A DNA stretch of 64,000 bases. Origin: Amnibacterium sp. CER49 (lineage in GTDB: Bacteria; Actinomycetota; Actinomycetes; Actinomycetales; Microbacteriaceae). The position numbers and the translations under genes were made by a program. The DNA lies in the NCBI RefSeq assembly GCF_029846255.1, contig NZ_JARVWQ010000002.1, forward strand, positions 930,001-994,000, written 5' to 3'. Each line of letters begins with the position of its first letter. Position 1 is the first letter of the stretch. The notes below the pieces were generated by a model. The model made no database searches, was not told the DNA's origin, and saw only the letters and a list, made by a program, of their open reading frames with translations. This document shows positions 50,428-59,760 of this stretch, one piece after another.

Positions 50428-51551
50428 CGCTCCTCCTCGAAGCCCTCGCGGTAGGCGAGGAACCGGGTCCGCTGCGCCTCGAGCACGGGGTGCGGCTCGG
50501 CGTAGACGTCGTCGAAGATCGACTCGCCGTCTGGCTCGCCGAGCGCCGTGCAGTCGGCCCGGAGCGCGGCGGCCGCGCGCTGCGCGGTGGCCGCGACCTC
50601 GGCGTCGACGTCGTCGGTGAGCGCGCCGGTGCCGCGCAGGTAGGCGGCGAGCCGCGCGACCGGGTCCTTCGCCTTCCACGCCTCGACCTCGTCGGCCGTG
50701 CGGTAGCGGGTGGGGTCGTCGGCTGTGGTGTGCGGCCCCATCCGGTAGGTGACGGCCTCGATGAACGACGGGCCCTCGCCGGCGCGGGCCCGCTCGAGCG
50801 CCTCGCGGGTGACGGCGAGCACGGCGAGCACGTCGTTGCCGTCGACGGTCACGCTCGGCAGCCCGAACCCCGCGGCGCGGGCGGCGATGCCGGTGGGCGC
50901 CTGTAGGCCGACGGGCTCGGAGATCGCCCACTGGTTGTTCTGGCAGAAGAAGACCACCGGAGCGCCGTACGTGACGGCGAACACCATCGCCTCGCTCGTG
51001 TCGCCCTCGCTCGTCGCCCCGTCGCCGAAGTAGCTGACGACCGCGGACGCGGCGCCGTCGTACTTCGCGCCGATCGCGTAGCCGGTGGCGTGCAGGGTCT
51101 GCGCGCCGATGATCACCTGCGGCGTCGCCATGCCGATGCGGTACGGGTCCCAGCCGGCCACCGCGATGCCACGCCAGACGCGGCAGAGCTCGGCGGTCGT
51201 CGCGCCGCGGACCCAGGCGACCCCGTGCTCGCGGTAGCTCGAGAAGACGAAGTCGTCGTGCTCGAGCGCGCGGGCGGAGCCGATCTGCGCGGCCTCCTGC
51301 CCGAGCAGCGGCGGCCAGAGTGCGAGCTCGCCCTGCCGCTGCAGGGCGGTGGCCTCCTGGTCGATCCGCCGGATCACGACCATGTCGGTGTAGAGCCCGA
51401 GCAGCGCGGCGTCGTCGAGGTCGGCGACGCGCGCCGCGTACTCGCCGGAGGTTTGCCGGACCCCGTCGGGCGTGAGGAGCCGCACGGTGCGGGGGTCGCC
51501 CCGATCCGGGGGGCTGCCCGTGCCCGTGTCGTGCGCGAGGAGTGAGGACAT
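50424..51551 (-). CDS. bkdA: Branched-chain 2-oxoacid dehydrogenase E1 alpha
   Basis: A 375-residue TPP-dependent E1 alpha subunit. The TPP motif is YFGDGATSEGDTSEAMVFA followed ~10 residues later by FFCQNNQWAIS, and GPHTTADDPTRYR is the phosphorylation-loop region of the family. It decarboxylates the 2-oxoacids of Val, Leu and Ile. The ATG at 51551 is used. It is the first gene of bkdA-bkdB-bkdC-acd, divergent from an Lrp gene. Confidence 0.92.
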   Translation of the reverse strand: MSSLLAHDTGTGSPPDRGDPRTVRLLTPDGVRQTSGEYAARVADLDDAALLGLYTDMVVIRRIDQEATALQRQGELALWPPLLGQEAAQIGSARALEHDDFVFSSYREHGVAWVRGATTAELCRVWRGIAVAGWDPYRIGMATPQVIIGAQTLHATGYAIGAKYDGAASAVVSYFGDGATSEGDTSEAMVFAVTYGAPVVFFCQNNQWAISEPVGLQAPTGIAARAAGFGLPSVTVDGNDVLAVLAVTREALERARAGEGPSFIEAVTYRMGPHTTADDPTRYRTADEVEAWKAKDPVARLAAYLRGTGALTDDVDAEVAATAQRAAAALRADCTALGEPDGESIFDDVYAEPHPVLEAQRTRFLAYREGFEEER

Positions 51552-51624
51552 CCGCGACCGCCTTCGGTGCATCGGCCCGGCCGCCTCGTGGGCGGCCTCG
51601 GCATCCGGCAACGTCGCCGAATGC

Positions 51625-51746
51625 TTGCGCACGGTACGCCGCTGTGATCGGAAGGTGCAACGGGCCGCGCAAGGATGGAGCAGAGTGCGCAACCAAGGGC
51701 TAGCCGAGTGGCCGCTGCATGCACTACCGTCGCGCACTGTGCGCGA
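51625..51746. promoter_or_regulatory. Cluster of TGCGCA-type Lrp sites between bkdA and lrp
   Basis: TTGCGCAC (51625-51632) and GTGCGCAA (51685-51692) are perfect inverse copies. GTGCAA (51655) and GCGCAA (51667) are further half-sites. A perfect 17-base palindrome, TCGCGCACTGTGCGCGA (51730-51746), straddles the GTG start of the lrp gene. Multiple spaced, related boxes are typical of Lrp/AsnC regulators that wrap DNA. The last site would give autoregulation. Confidence 0.65.
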
Positions 51747-52209
51747 TCTCGACGCCACCGACCTCAAGCTGCTGCTCGCCCTCGCGGAGAACCCGCGGGC
51801 GACCACCGTGGCGCTCGCCGACGCGCTGCGCCTCTCGCGGAACACCGTGCAGGCGCGCATGGCCCAGCTGGCTGCGGCGGGCGCGTTCCTGCCGTACGAC
51901 CGCTGCATCGACTCCGGCGTGATCGGCTACCCCCTCGTCGCCTTCACGACCCTCCACGTGCGCCAGCAGATGCTCGCCTCGATCGTCGAGGAGCTCGCGA
52001 CGATCCCCGAGATCGTGCAGGCGCACGGACTGTCGGGCGCGGCCGACCTGCTGGTGCGGATCGTCTGCCGCTCGGCCGAGGACCTGTTCCGCGTGAACGC
52101 GCGGATGCTCGCCGTGCCGGGCGTGGAGCGCGCCGAGACGGCGATGGGCATCAGCGAGGTGATCCCCTACCGGATCAGCCCGCTGCTGCAGCAGTCCCTC
52201 GCGGAGTAG
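51739..52209 (+). CDS. bkdR: Lrp/AsnC-family regulator of the bkd operon
   Basis: A 156-residue Lrp/AsnC protein. The N-terminal helix-turn-helix (LDATDLKLLLALAENPRATTVALADALRLSRNTVQARMAQLAAAGAF) spans 4-50 and the C-terminal RAM ligand-binding domain follows (LVAFTTLHVR ... VQAHGLSGAADLLVRIVC). It is divergent from bkdABC, as in other bacteria where branched-chain amino acids are effectors. The GTG at 51739 lies inside the operator palindrome. Its gene symbol is by position and family. Confidence 0.88.
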   Translation: MRDLDATDLKLLLALAENPRATTVALADALRLSRNTVQARMAQLAAAGAFLPYDRCIDSGVIGYPLVAFTTLHVRQQMLASIVEELATIPEIVQAHGLSGAADLLVRIVCRSAEDLFRVNARMLAVPGVERAETAMGISEVIPYRISPLLQQSLAE

Positions 52210-52322
52210 GTCCGCGCACCTCGGCGACCCGAGTCGGTCGGCGCTCTCGAAGTCGCGCTCCGAGTCGCTCCGAGGTCGTCGCACCGACGCGAGCCGCGAC
52301 CGGACGTCGCGGGGCACCCGCC

Positions 52323-52922
52323 TCAGCGCGAGGCTGGCCGCGCCGCCGCCCCGAGCAGCGCGTCCCGCGCCATCCCCGCGAGCACGGCCCGCACGTCGTC
52401 GGGACGGCCCTTCGGCAGGTGCGGCGTCGCGTTCAGCAGCCCGAACACCGCCGGCAGGCGCACCGCCCAGACCGGCGGCGGCACGTGCCCGTCGATGCGC
52501 CGCGCGACCTGCGTCCAGAGCTCGATGTAGCGCCGCTGCAGCGCGCGCACCCGGCGGTTGTCCTCCTCCGGCAGGCTCGCGAGGTCGCGGTCCTGCACCC
52601 GGATCACGTCGGGCTCGGACAGGGCGAAGTCGACGTGGAAGGCGATCAGCTCGTCGAGCGCGCGCCGCGGCTCGGACTCCTGCTCGACGACGGCGGTGGC
52701 GCCGGCGAGCAGCCGCTCGCTCGCCTCGACGAGCAGCGCCGCGAGCACCGCCTCCTTGCTCGCGAAGTGCTTGTAGAGCGCCGGCCCCGACACGCCGGCG
52801 GCGGCGCCGAGCTCCTCGACGGACACCCCGTGGAAACCGCGCGCGGCGAACAGCTGCGCCGCCGCGGCGAGGTACCGCTCGCGACGCTCCGCCTTCGCGG
52901 TGGCCCGCCAGGTCTGTACCAC
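52323..52922 (-). CDS. TetR-family regulator of the acyl-CoA carboxylase operon
   Basis: A 199-residue TetR protein. [52 protein letters not shown] (about 13-64) is the helix-turn-helix, with Y-K-H-F-x-S-K ending. The GTG at 52922 is the best start near the divergent carboxylase gene. A 20-base imperfect palindrome lies between them. TetR proteins adjoin acyl-CoA carboxylase genes in many actinobacteria and respond to acyl-CoA. Confidence 0.87.
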   Translation of the reverse strand: MVQTWRATAKAERRERYLAAAAQLFAARGFHGVSVEELGAAAGVSGPALYKHFASKEAVLAALLVEASERLLAGATAVVEQESEPRRALDELIAFHVDFALSEPDVIRVQDRDLASLPEEDNRRVRALQRRYIELWTQVARRIDGHVPPPVWAVRLPAVFGLLNATPHLPKGRPDDVRAVLAGMARDALLGAAARPASR

Positions 52923-52939
52923 GTCCGCGATGCTACGCT

Positions 52940-52959
52940 CGGTTAGCGTCCGTTCACCG
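52940..52959. promoter_or_regulatory. TetR operator and -10 box of the carboxylase operon
   Basis: CGGTTAGCGTCCGTTCACCG is an imperfect 20-base palindrome of the form CGGTnAnCGnnCGnTnACCG. Its core resembles the GTTAACGnnCGTTAAC sites of TetR repressors of fatty and branched acyl-CoA genes. TACGCT (52934-52939), a TAnnnT -10 hexamer, abuts it, so a bound TetR would cover the start of transcription. It lies 17 bases from the TetR start and 27 from the carboxylase ATG. Confidence 0.65.
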
Positions 52960-52986
52960 AAGAGCGACGTGGAGGGAGCAGCAGGC

Positions 52987-54591
52987 ATGACGGTCCTCCC
53001 GACCGCGGCCACGCAGGGCGCGCCGTTCCAGGCGAACGCCGAGGCGCAGGCCGCGCTCGTCGCCGAGCTTCGGGAACGGCTCGAGCGCGTCGCGCAGGGC
53101 GGTCCGCCGAAGGCGCGCGAGCGGCACACCGCGCGGGGCAAGCTGCTCGCGCGCGAGCGCATCGACGAGCTGCTCGACCGCGGCAGCCCGTTCCTCGAGA
53201 TCGGCGCGCTCGCGGCCTGGGGGATGTACGACGACGAGTGCCCGTCCGCCGGCGTCGTCACCGGCATCGGGCTCGTGCACGGCCGGCCCGTGATGGTCGT
53301 CGCGAACGACGCGACCGTCAAGGGCGGGTCCTACTACCCGATGACCGTGAAGAAGCACCTCCGGGCGCAGGAGATCGCGGCCGAGAACCGCCTCCCGTGC
53401 TGCTACCTCGTCGACTCCGGCGGCGCCTACCTGCCGATGCAGGACGAGGTGTTCCCCGACCGCGAGCACTTCGGCCGCATCTTCTACAACCAGGCGCGCA
53501 TGTCGGCCGCGGGCGTCCCGCAGCTGTCGGTCGTGCTCGGCTCGAGCACCGCGGGCGGCGCCTACGTGCCCGCGATGAGCGACGAGAACGTCATCGTCGC
53601 GAACCAGGGCACGATCTTCCTCGGCGGTCCGCCGCTCGTGAAGGCCGCGACCGGCGAGGTCGTCTCGGCCGAGGACCTCGGCGGCGGCGACGTGCACTCC
53701 CGCGTCTCCGGCGTCACCGACCACCTCGTGCACGACGACCGCAGCGCGCTCGCGGTGCTCCGCGAGATCGTCGCCACGTTGCCGCCGCCCCCGCCGGCGC
53801 CCTGGGCGGTGCGCGAGCCCGTCGACCCGGTCGTACCCGAGGACGGGCTCTACGGCGTCGTCCCGGTCGACCTCACGGTGCCCTACGACGTGCGCGAGGT
53901 GATCGCCCGGCTGGTCGACGGCAGCGAGCTCACCGAGTTCAAGGCCGAGTACGGCCCGACGCTCGTCACCGGCTTCGCCCACCTCCACGGGCACCCGGTC
54001 GGCATCGTCGCGAACAACGGCGTGCTGTTCGCGGAGTCCGCGCTGAAGGGCGCGCACTTCGTCGAGCTCTGCGACCAGCGCGGCATCCCCCTGCTGTTCC
54101 TGCAGAACATCACGGGCTTCATGGTCGGGCGCGAGTACGAGGCCGGCGGCATCGCGAAGCACGGCGCGAAGATGGTCGCCGCCGTCGCGACCGCCCGGGT
54201 CCCGAAGCTCACCGTGCTCGTCGGCGGCTCGTTCGGCGCCGGCAACTACTCGATGAGCGGCCGCGCCTGCTCCCCCCGGTTCCTCTTCTCCTGGCCCGGC
54301 AGCCGCATCTCGGTGATGGGTGGCCCGCAGGCCGCATCGGTGCTGGCGACGCTGCGGCGCGACCAGCTCGAGGCGCAGGGGCAGGACTGGAGCGCCGACG
54401 ACGAGGAGGCGTTCCGCGTGCCGATCCGCCGCCGCTACGAGGACCAGGGCAGCCCCTACTACGCCACCGCCCGGCTCTGGGACGACGGCGTCATCGACCC
54501 CGCCGACACCCGCACGGTGCTCGGGCTCGCCCTCGACGTCTGCGCCGGCGCGCCCCTGCCGCCCGCGTCCGCTCCCGTCTTCCGGATGTGA
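52987..54591 (+). CDS. accD1: Acyl-CoA carboxylase beta subunit (methylcrotonyl-CoA type)
   Basis: A 534-residue biotin-dependent carboxyltransferase. [25 protein letters not shown] is the usual N-terminal region, [38 protein letters not shown] and [13 protein letters not shown] form the N-half, and [48 protein letters not shown] the C-half acyl-CoA site. The A-x-M-S-D-E-N and GREYEAGGI patterns fit 3-methylcrotonyl-CoA carboxylase better than propionyl-CoA carboxylase. The ATG at 52987 begins the operon and is divergent from TetR. Confidence 0.9.
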   Translation: MTVLPTAATQGAPFQANAEAQAALVAELRERLERVAQGGPPKARERHTARGKLLARERIDELLDRGSPFLEIGALAAWGMYDDECPSAGVVTGIGLVHGRPVMVVANDATVKGGSYYPMTVKKHLRAQEIAAENRLPCCYLVDSGGAYLPMQDEVFPDREHFGRIFYNQARMSAAGVPQLSVVLGSSTAGGAYVPAMSDENVIVANQGTIFLGGPPLVKAATGEVVSAEDLGGGDVHSRVSGVTDHLVHDDRSALAVLREIVATLPPPPPAPWAVREPVDPVVPEDGLYGVVPVDLTVPYDVREVIARLVDGSELTEFKAEYGPTLVTGFAHLHGHPVGIVANNGVLFAESALKGAHFVELCDQRGIPLLFLQNITGFMVGREYEAGGIAKHGAKMVAAVATARVPKLTVLVGGSFGAGNYSMSGRACSPRFLFSWPGSRISVMGGPQAASVLATLRRDQLEAQGQDWSADDEEAFRVPIRRRYEDQGSPYYATARLWDDGVIDPADTRTVLGLALDVCAGAPLPPASAPVFRM

Positions 54592-56552
54592 CCGCCGTGT
54601 TCGAACGTGTCCTCGTCGCGAACCGCGGCGAGATCGCCTGCCGCGTGATCCGCACCCTGCAGCGGCTCGGGATCCGCTCGGTCGCCGTCTACACCGACGC
54701 GGACGCGGGCGCCCCGCACACGTCGCTCGCCGACGAGGCGGTCGCCCTCGGGTCGGACGGCTACCTCGACCCCGACCGCATCGTGGCCGCAGCCGTGCGC
54801 ACCGGCGCCGACGCGATCCATCCCGGCTACGGCTTCCTCTCGGAGAACGCCCGCCTCGCCGCGGCCTGCGCCGAGGCGGGGGTCGTGTTCGTCGGCCCGT
54901 CGCCCACGGCGCTCGCGGTGATGGGCGACAAGATCCGCGCCCGCGAGCGGGTCGAGGCCTTCGGCGTGCCCGTCGTCGCCGGCGTCTCCCGTGCGGGGCT
55001 CACCGACGACGACCTCGTGGCCGCGATCGAGCGGGTCGGCCTGCCCGCGCTCGTCAAGCCGGCGGCGGGCGGCGGCGGCAAGGGCATGCACGTCGTGCGC
55101 TCCCCCGGCGAGGTGCGGCAGGCGCTCGCGAGCGCGCGCCGCGAGGCGGCGGCCGCGTTCGGCGACGACACGCTCTTCGTCGAGCGGTACCTCGACGCGC
55201 CGCGCCACATCGAGGTGCAGGTGCTCGCCGACGCCCACGGCACGGTCCTCACGGTCGCCGACCGCGAGTGCACCCTGCAGCGGCGCCACCAGAAGGTGAT
55301 CGAGGAGGCGCCGTCGATCGACCTGCCCGCCGAGGTGCGCGAGCGGATGGCGCGCGACGCGCGCGCCGTGGCCGAGAGCGTCGACTACGTCGGCGCCGGC
55401 ACCGTCGAGTTCATCGTGCCGGGCGGCGACCCCGGAGCGTACGCGTTCCTCGAGATGAACACGCGGCTCCAGGTGGAGCACCCGGTGACCGAGCAGGTCA
55501 CGGGCCTCGACCTCGTCGCGCTGCAGCTGCACGTCGCCGCCGGCCTGCCGCTCCCGCTCGCGCAGGAGGACGTGCGCGTCACGGGGCACGCCATCGAGGC
55601 GCGCGTCTATGCTGAGGACCCCGCGACCGGCTTCCTGCCCACCGGCGGCCCGATCGCCGCGCTCGGCGAGCCCGGAGGCGACGGCGTCCGCGTCGACTCG
55701 GGCGTCGCCGCCGGCTTCACCGTGCCGCTCCTCTACGACCCCCTGCTGCTCAAGGTCGTGGCGACGGCGCCGACGCGGGCGGAGGCGCTCGCCCGGCTCA
55801 CCGCCGCGCTCGAGCGGACCGAGGTGCTCGGCCCGAACACGAACGTGCCGTTCCTCGTGCGGCTGCTCCGCGACGAGGACGTGCGCGCCGGCCGGCTCGA
55901 CACGGGGCTGATCGAGCGCCGGCAGGCCGAGCTGGCGGCGCCCGCCGAGGCGCCCGACGCCGCGGCGCTCGGCGCGCTCGTCTCATGGGCGCGCGAGCAT
56001 GCCGCTCGCCCCGCGGGCGCCTGGGGCCGCACCGGCTGGCGGCTGCAGGGCGTCGCGGCATCCGTCTACCGGTTCGAGGGGTCCGCACCCGTCGCGGTGG
56101 TCCCCGCCCGCGACGGCCTCGTGGTGCGGGCCGGTGACGGCCCGGAACGGCGAGCGGCCGTGACGCTGCACGACGAGGTCGCCGAGATCGCGCTCGACGG
56201 CGTGCGCAGGGCGGTGCGCTGGGCGACGGACGGCCGGGCGCTGCTCCTGCTGGACGGCGGGGCGACGCACCGGCTCGTCGAGCCCCCGCCCGAGGCGCTC
56301 GCCGCGGCGGGCGCGGAGGCGGCCCCCGAGCTGCGGTCACCGATGCCCGGCACCGTCGTCGCCGTGCCGGTCGACGACGGCGCGGACGTCGAGACGGGGA
56401 CGGCCGTCGTGGTCGTCGAGGCGATGAAGATGGAGCACGCCGTCCAGGCGCCGCTGCCCGGGACCGTCGAGGTGCTCGTGCGCGTCGGCGACCGGGTGGC
56501 GCGCGATCAGGTGCTGGCGCGGGTGCGGCAGCCGGTCAGGAGCGAGGCATGA
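54588..56552 (+). CDS. accA1: Acyl-CoA carboxylase alpha subunit (biotin carboxylase + BCCP)
   Basis: A 654-residue protein. Residues 1-450 are biotin carboxylase ([22 protein letters not shown]-grasp [14 protein letters not shown] near 160, [14 protein letters not shown] near 288). The middle is the interaction domain, and the C-terminal 70 residues are a biotinyl domain with the biotin Lys in [14 protein letters not shown] near 613. It supplies carboxybiotin to the beta subunit. The GTG at 54588 overlaps the upstream stop by 4 bases, and the next gene overlaps its own stop by 4. Confidence 0.92.
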   Translation: MTAVFERVLVANRGEIACRVIRTLQRLGIRSVAVYTDADAGAPHTSLADEAVALGSDGYLDPDRIVAAAVRTGADAIHPGYGFLSENARLAAACAEAGVVFVGPSPTALAVMGDKIRARERVEAFGVPVVAGVSRAGLTDDDLVAAIERVGLPALVKPAAGGGGKGMHVVRSPGEVRQALASARREAAAAFGDDTLFVERYLDAPRHIEVQVLADAHGTVLTVADRECTLQRRHQKVIEEAPSIDLPAEVRERMARDARAVAESVDYVGAGTVEFIVPGGDPGAYAFLEMNTRLQVEHPVTEQVTGLDLVALQLHVAAGLPLPLAQEDVRVTGHAIEARVYAEDPATGFLPTGGPIAALGEPGGDGVRVDSGVAAGFTVPLLYDPLLLKVVATAPTRAEALARLTAALERTEVLGPNTNVPFLVRLLRDEDVRAGRLDTGLIERRQAELAAPAEAPDAAALGALVSWAREHAARPAGAWGRTGWRLQGVAASVYRFEGSAPVAVVPARDGLVVRAGDGPERRAAVTLHDEVAEIALDGVRRAVRWATDGRALLLLDGGATHRLVEPPPEALAAAGAEAAPELRSPMPGTVVAVPVDDGADVETGTAVVVVEAMKMEHAVQAPLPGTVEVLVRVGDRVARDQVLARVRQPVRSEA

Positions 56553-57028
56553 GCGAGCGGGAGATCGTCCAGCGGGGGCTGTGGTTCGAGGAGCTCGAGG
56601 AGGACGTCCGCTATCTCCACAGCCCCTCACGGACCGTGACCGAGGCCGACAACGTGCTCTTCACCACGCTGACCGGCAACACGCAGTCGCTGCACCTCGA
56701 CGCGGAGTGGGCGCGCTCGACCGAGTTCGGCGAGCGGCTCGTGAACAGCATGTTCACCCTCGCGCTCGTCGTCGGGCTCTCGGTGGCGCAGCTGACGCAG
56801 GGCACCATCGTCGCGAACCTCGGCTTCGAGGAGGTGCGCTTCCCGGCACCGGTGCGCGCCGGCGACACCCTCACCGCAGAGACGCGCGTGCTGTCGAAGC
56901 GGCTGTCGAGGAGCCGTCCCGGCCAGGGCGTCGTGCGCCTCGAGCACACCGCCCGCAACCAGCGGGGCGAGGTCGTGGTCGTCGCCGTCCGGTCGACCCT
57001 GATGCGGTGCGCGCCGGAGGGGTCGTGA
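56549..57028 (+). CDS. MaoC-like dehydratase (probable methylglutaconyl-CoA hydratase)
   Basis: A 159-residue hot-dog-fold protein of the MaoC family. SRTVTEADNVLFTTLTGNTQSLHLDAEWARSTEFGERLVNSMFTLAL carries the hydratase-2-like Asp/Asn and His region (D-x-x-x-x-x-x-x-T-G-N-x-x-x-L-H). Its position between carboxylase and CitE-like genes matches the Rv2499c position in the mycobacterial leucine locus, so hydration of 3-methylglutaconyl-CoA to (R)-HMG-CoA is the likely role. Overlaps of 4 bases on both sides place it in the operon. Confidence 0.82.
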   Translation: MSEREIVQRGLWFEELEEDVRYLHSPSRTVTEADNVLFTTLTGNTQSLHLDAEWARSTEFGERLVNSMFTLALVVGLSVAQLTQGTIVANLGFEEVRFPAPVRAGDTLTAETRVLSKRLSRSRPGQGVVRLEHTARNQRGEVVVVAVRSTLMRCAPEGS

Positions 57029-57831
57029 CCCCGCTCGGCCCCGCGCTGCTGTTCTGCCCCGCCGACCGGCCGGACCGCTACGCGAAGGCCGCCGCGGCCG
57101 CAGACGCCGTGATCCTCGACCTCGAGGACGCGGTCGCGCCCGACCGGAAGGCGGCCGCGCGGGAGTCGCTGCAGCAGGTCCGGCTCGACCCGGCCCGCAC
57201 GATCGTGCGGGTGAACGGCGCCCGCACCCCCGACTTCGAGGCGGACCTCGAGGCGCTCGCCCGGACCCCGTACGAGCACGTGATGCTCGCGAAGGCGGAG
57301 GACGTCGGTGCGCTCGAGGCGCTGAGCGGACGGCGGGTGATCGCGCTCTGCGAGACCCCGGCCGGCGTCGAGCACGCCGCCGCGCTCGCGGCGGCGCCGC
57401 AGGTCGAGGCGCTCATGTGGGGCGCCGAGGACCTCGTCGCCGCGCTCGGCGGCTCGTCCAGCCGCTTCCCGGACGGCCGCTACCGCGACGTCGCGCGGGT
57501 GGCCCGCGCCCGGGTGCTGCTCGCCGCGGGCGCGACGGGCAAGGTCGCGTACGACGCGGTGCACCTCGACCTCGACGACGACGCGGGCCTCGCCGCCGAG
57601 GCCGAGGACGGGGCGGCGAGCGGGTTCGCGGGCACCGTCTGCATCCACCCGCGGCAGGTGCCGATCGTGCGACGGGCCTACCTGCCCTCGCCCGCGGCCG
57701 TGGCCGCCGCCCGCCGCGTGCTCGACGCGGCCGAGCGCGAGGAGGGCGTCTTCCGCCTCGACGGGCGGATGATCGACGGGCCGGTGGTCGCCCAGGCGAG
57801 GCGCATCGTGGAGCTCGCCGAACGGCGGTAG
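57025..57831 (+). CDS. CitE-like CoA-ester lyase (probable (R)-HMG-CoA/beta-hydroxyacyl-CoA lyase)
   Basis: A 268-residue HpcH/CitE-family lyase. FCPADRPDRYAKA (about 9-21), VILDLEDAVAPDRKAAAR with the metal-binding acidic pair (about 30-47), LCETPAGVEHA (Glu near 114) and GTVCIHPRQVP near 210 are conserved. The M. tuberculosis homologue Rv2498c, in the same context, cleaves (R)-HMG-CoA-type beta-hydroxyacyl-CoAs, so the last step of leucine degradation to acetyl-CoA and acetoacetate is expected. The GTG at 57025 overlaps the MaoC stop. Confidence 0.85.
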   Translation: MTPLGPALLFCPADRPDRYAKAAAAADAVILDLEDAVAPDRKAAARESLQQVRLDPARTIVRVNGARTPDFEADLEALARTPYEHVMLAKAEDVGALEALSGRRVIALCETPAGVEHAAALAAAPQVEALMWGAEDLVAALGGSSSRFPDGRYRDVARVARARVLLAAGATGKVAYDAVHLDLDDDAGLAAEAEDGAASGFAGTVCIHPRQVPIVRRAYLPSPAAVAAARRVLDAAEREEGVFRLDGRMIDGPVVAQARRIVELAERR

Positions 57832-57841
57832 CGCAGAGGGG

Positions 57842-57886
57842 GCGCCGGCGGGCGCTTCGATGGGAGGAAGCCGCGCCCGCCGGCGC
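57842..57886 (+). terminator. Terminator hairpin of the carboxylase operon
   Basis: A perfect 14-bp stem, GCGCCGGCGGGCGC (57842-57855) with GCGCCCGCCGGCGC (57873-57886) and a 17-base loop, 10 bases after the CitE-like gene stop. The rest of the 285-base gap to the next gene shows no convincing reading frame; CGGAAGACGTGTTG (58072) and the following TTGACT (58105) are weakly promoter-like only. Confidence 0.75.
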
Positions 57887-58116
57887 ACGAGTCGACATGC
57901 AGGGGAACAGCGAAACGGGTCCGTCACGTCCGAACGCGTCGTCCGTGCCGTCGACCTGGCGGAGGTGGATTGGGTCTCCGTCGGCGGTGGGTGCCGCCTG
58001 GGACCGAGCGTAGCCACGAGGGACGGGGCGGAACCTCCCCCACTTCGGGCCGGAGGGCCACGGAAGGCGGGACGGAAGACGTGTTGCCCACGGCACGTCG
58101 GTGCTTGACTTCCGTC

Positions 58117-59712
58117 ATGGCCTCGGAAGACCTGCGCGACACCGGCGTCTGGCGGTACCCGGCGATCGCCGCGTGCCTCGTCGCGGCGATCGCGCATCTC
58201 CCCGTCACGCCCTCGCACCTGCGAGAGGCGGCCTACCTCGGTGTGCTCTTCGTGCTCCTCGAGCTCGCCTGCGTCGCGCTGGCGCTGCTGCTGCAGCTCC
58301 GCTCCGACCGGCTCGTCGCCCTGCTCGTCGCCGGCCTCGGCGCTGCCGCGATCATCGCCTACGTCGTCAGCCGGAGCATCGGGCTGCCGCTCGTGCGGGA
58401 CGACATCGGGAACTGGGCGGATCCGCTCGGCGTGCTCTCCGTGGCCGCCGAGGCCGCGATGGTCGGCTTCGGGGTGGCCGGCTGGTCGCATCGGCGCGAG
58501 GCACGACCCCTCGCCCGGCGCGCGGGGCTCGCCGGCGCGGCGGCGATCCTCGGGGCAGGGCTCGCGATGACCGTCGTGGCGGCGTCGGCCGACGTGGGTG
58601 CGGCGGGCACGGGCGGCATGGGCACCGCGGCGAGCGACTCGTACTGGGCCGCCGTCGGCGGCTCGGCCTTCTCGAGCGACGGCGTCACCCGGACCTACTA
58701 CATCGAGGCGGACGAGGTGGTCTGGGACTACGCCCCCACCGGCTCGAACCAGGTGACGGGCAAGCCCTTCGACGACGTCGCCGCCACCTACGCGGTGGCG
58801 GGTCCCGGCCGCATCGGGCCGAAGTACCTGAAGTGCCTCTACCGCGGCTACACCGACGCAGCGTTCGCGCACCTGCGGTCGCGGCCCGCGAGCGAGCAGT
58901 ACCTCGGCCTGCTCGGCCCGGTGATCCATGCGGCGGTCGGCGACACGATCAAGGTGGTCTTCAAGAACGAGTGCCCGTTCCCCACGAGCATGCACCCGCA
59001 CGGCGTCTTCTACGCGAAGGACAGCGAGGGCGCGGGCTACAACGACGGCACGAGCGGCGCGGACCGGCTCGACGACGGCGTGCCGAAGGGCGGCACGCAC
59101 ACCTACACGTGGAAGGTGCCGCAGCGCGCGGGCCCGGGTCCCGCCGACGGCAGCTCGGTGATGTGGATGTACCACTCGCACACCGCCGAGGTCGCCGACA
59201 CCTATGCGGGCCTGATGGGTCCGATGGTCGTCACCCGAGCGGGCCAGGCGCGGGCGGACGGGAGCCCGAAGGACGTCGACCGCGAGGTCTTCATGGAGTT
59301 CTTCATCGACAACGAGATGGCCTCGCCGCTGCTCGCCGACAACGTGAAGCGATACCTGAAGGCGCCCGTGTCACCCGATCTCCTGAACAGCGAGCAGTTC
59401 GCGGAGAGCAACCTCAAGCACTCGATCAACGGCTACCTGTTCGGCAACATGCCGATGCCCACCGTGCGGAAGGGGCAGCACGTCCGCTGGTACGTCATGG
59501 ACATGGGTACCGAGGCCGACCTGCACACCCCGCACTGGCACGGCAACGACGTCACGGTGAACGGCATGCGGATGGACGTCGTCAGCCTCCTTCCCGCGGG
59601 CATGGTCGTCGCCGACATGGTGCCGGACGACGTCGGCACCTGGCTGTTCCACTGCCACGTGAACGACCACATCACGGCGGGCATGATCAGCCGCTACCGC
59701 GTCACGCGCTGA
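58117..59712 (+). CDS. Two-cupredoxin multicopper oxidase fused to an N-terminal membrane domain
   Basis: A 531-residue protein. Residues 1-165 hold five or so membrane helices; an extracytoplasmic part follows a Gly/Ala linker. The first cupredoxin domain (about 185-390) begins RTYYIEADEVVWDYAPTGSN, strikingly like ceruloplasmin/hephaestin, and has HPHG near 293 and HSHTAE near 353. The second has LHTPHWHGN near 469 and HCHVNDHITAGM near 512, so all type 1/2/3 copper ligands are present. It may oxidise Fe(II), Cu(I) or phenols outside the cell. The ATG at 58117 is used. It stands alone. Confidence 0.87.
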   Translation: MASEDLRDTGVWRYPAIAACLVAAIAHLPVTPSHLREAAYLGVLFVLLELACVALALLLQLRSDRLVALLVAGLGAAAIIAYVVSRSIGLPLVRDDIGNWADPLGVLSVAAEAAMVGFGVAGWSHRREARPLARRAGLAGAAAILGAGLAMTVVAASADVGAAGTGGMGTAASDSYWAAVGGSAFSSDGVTRTYYIEADEVVWDYAPTGSNQVTGKPFDDVAATYAVAGPGRIGPKYLKCLYRGYTDAAFAHLRSRPASEQYLGLLGPVIHAAVGDTIKVVFKNECPFPTSMHPHGVFYAKDSEGAGYNDGTSGADRLDDGVPKGGTHTYTWKVPQRAGPGPADGSSVMWMYHSHTAEVADTYAGLMGPMVVTRAGQARADGSPKDVDREVFMEFFIDNEMASPLLADNVKRYLKAPVSPDLLNSEQFAESNLKHSINGYLFGNMPMPTVRKGQHVRWYVMDMGTEADLHTPHWHGNDVTVNGMRMDVVSLLPAGMVVADMVPDDVGTWLFHCHVNDHITAGMISRYRVTR

Positions 59713-59734
59713 CGGACCGGGGCGCCTCCGCTTC

Positions 59735-59760
59735 GGGCTGAGGCGGCCCGCCCTCAGCCC
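59735..59760. terminator. Hairpin between convergent oxidase and TPR genes
   Basis: GGGCTGAGG (59735-59743) pairs with CCTCAGCCC (59752-59760) around an 8-base loop. The right arm includes the stop and last codons of the minus-strand TPR gene, so it would act mainly on the plus-strand transcript. Confidence 0.5.
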
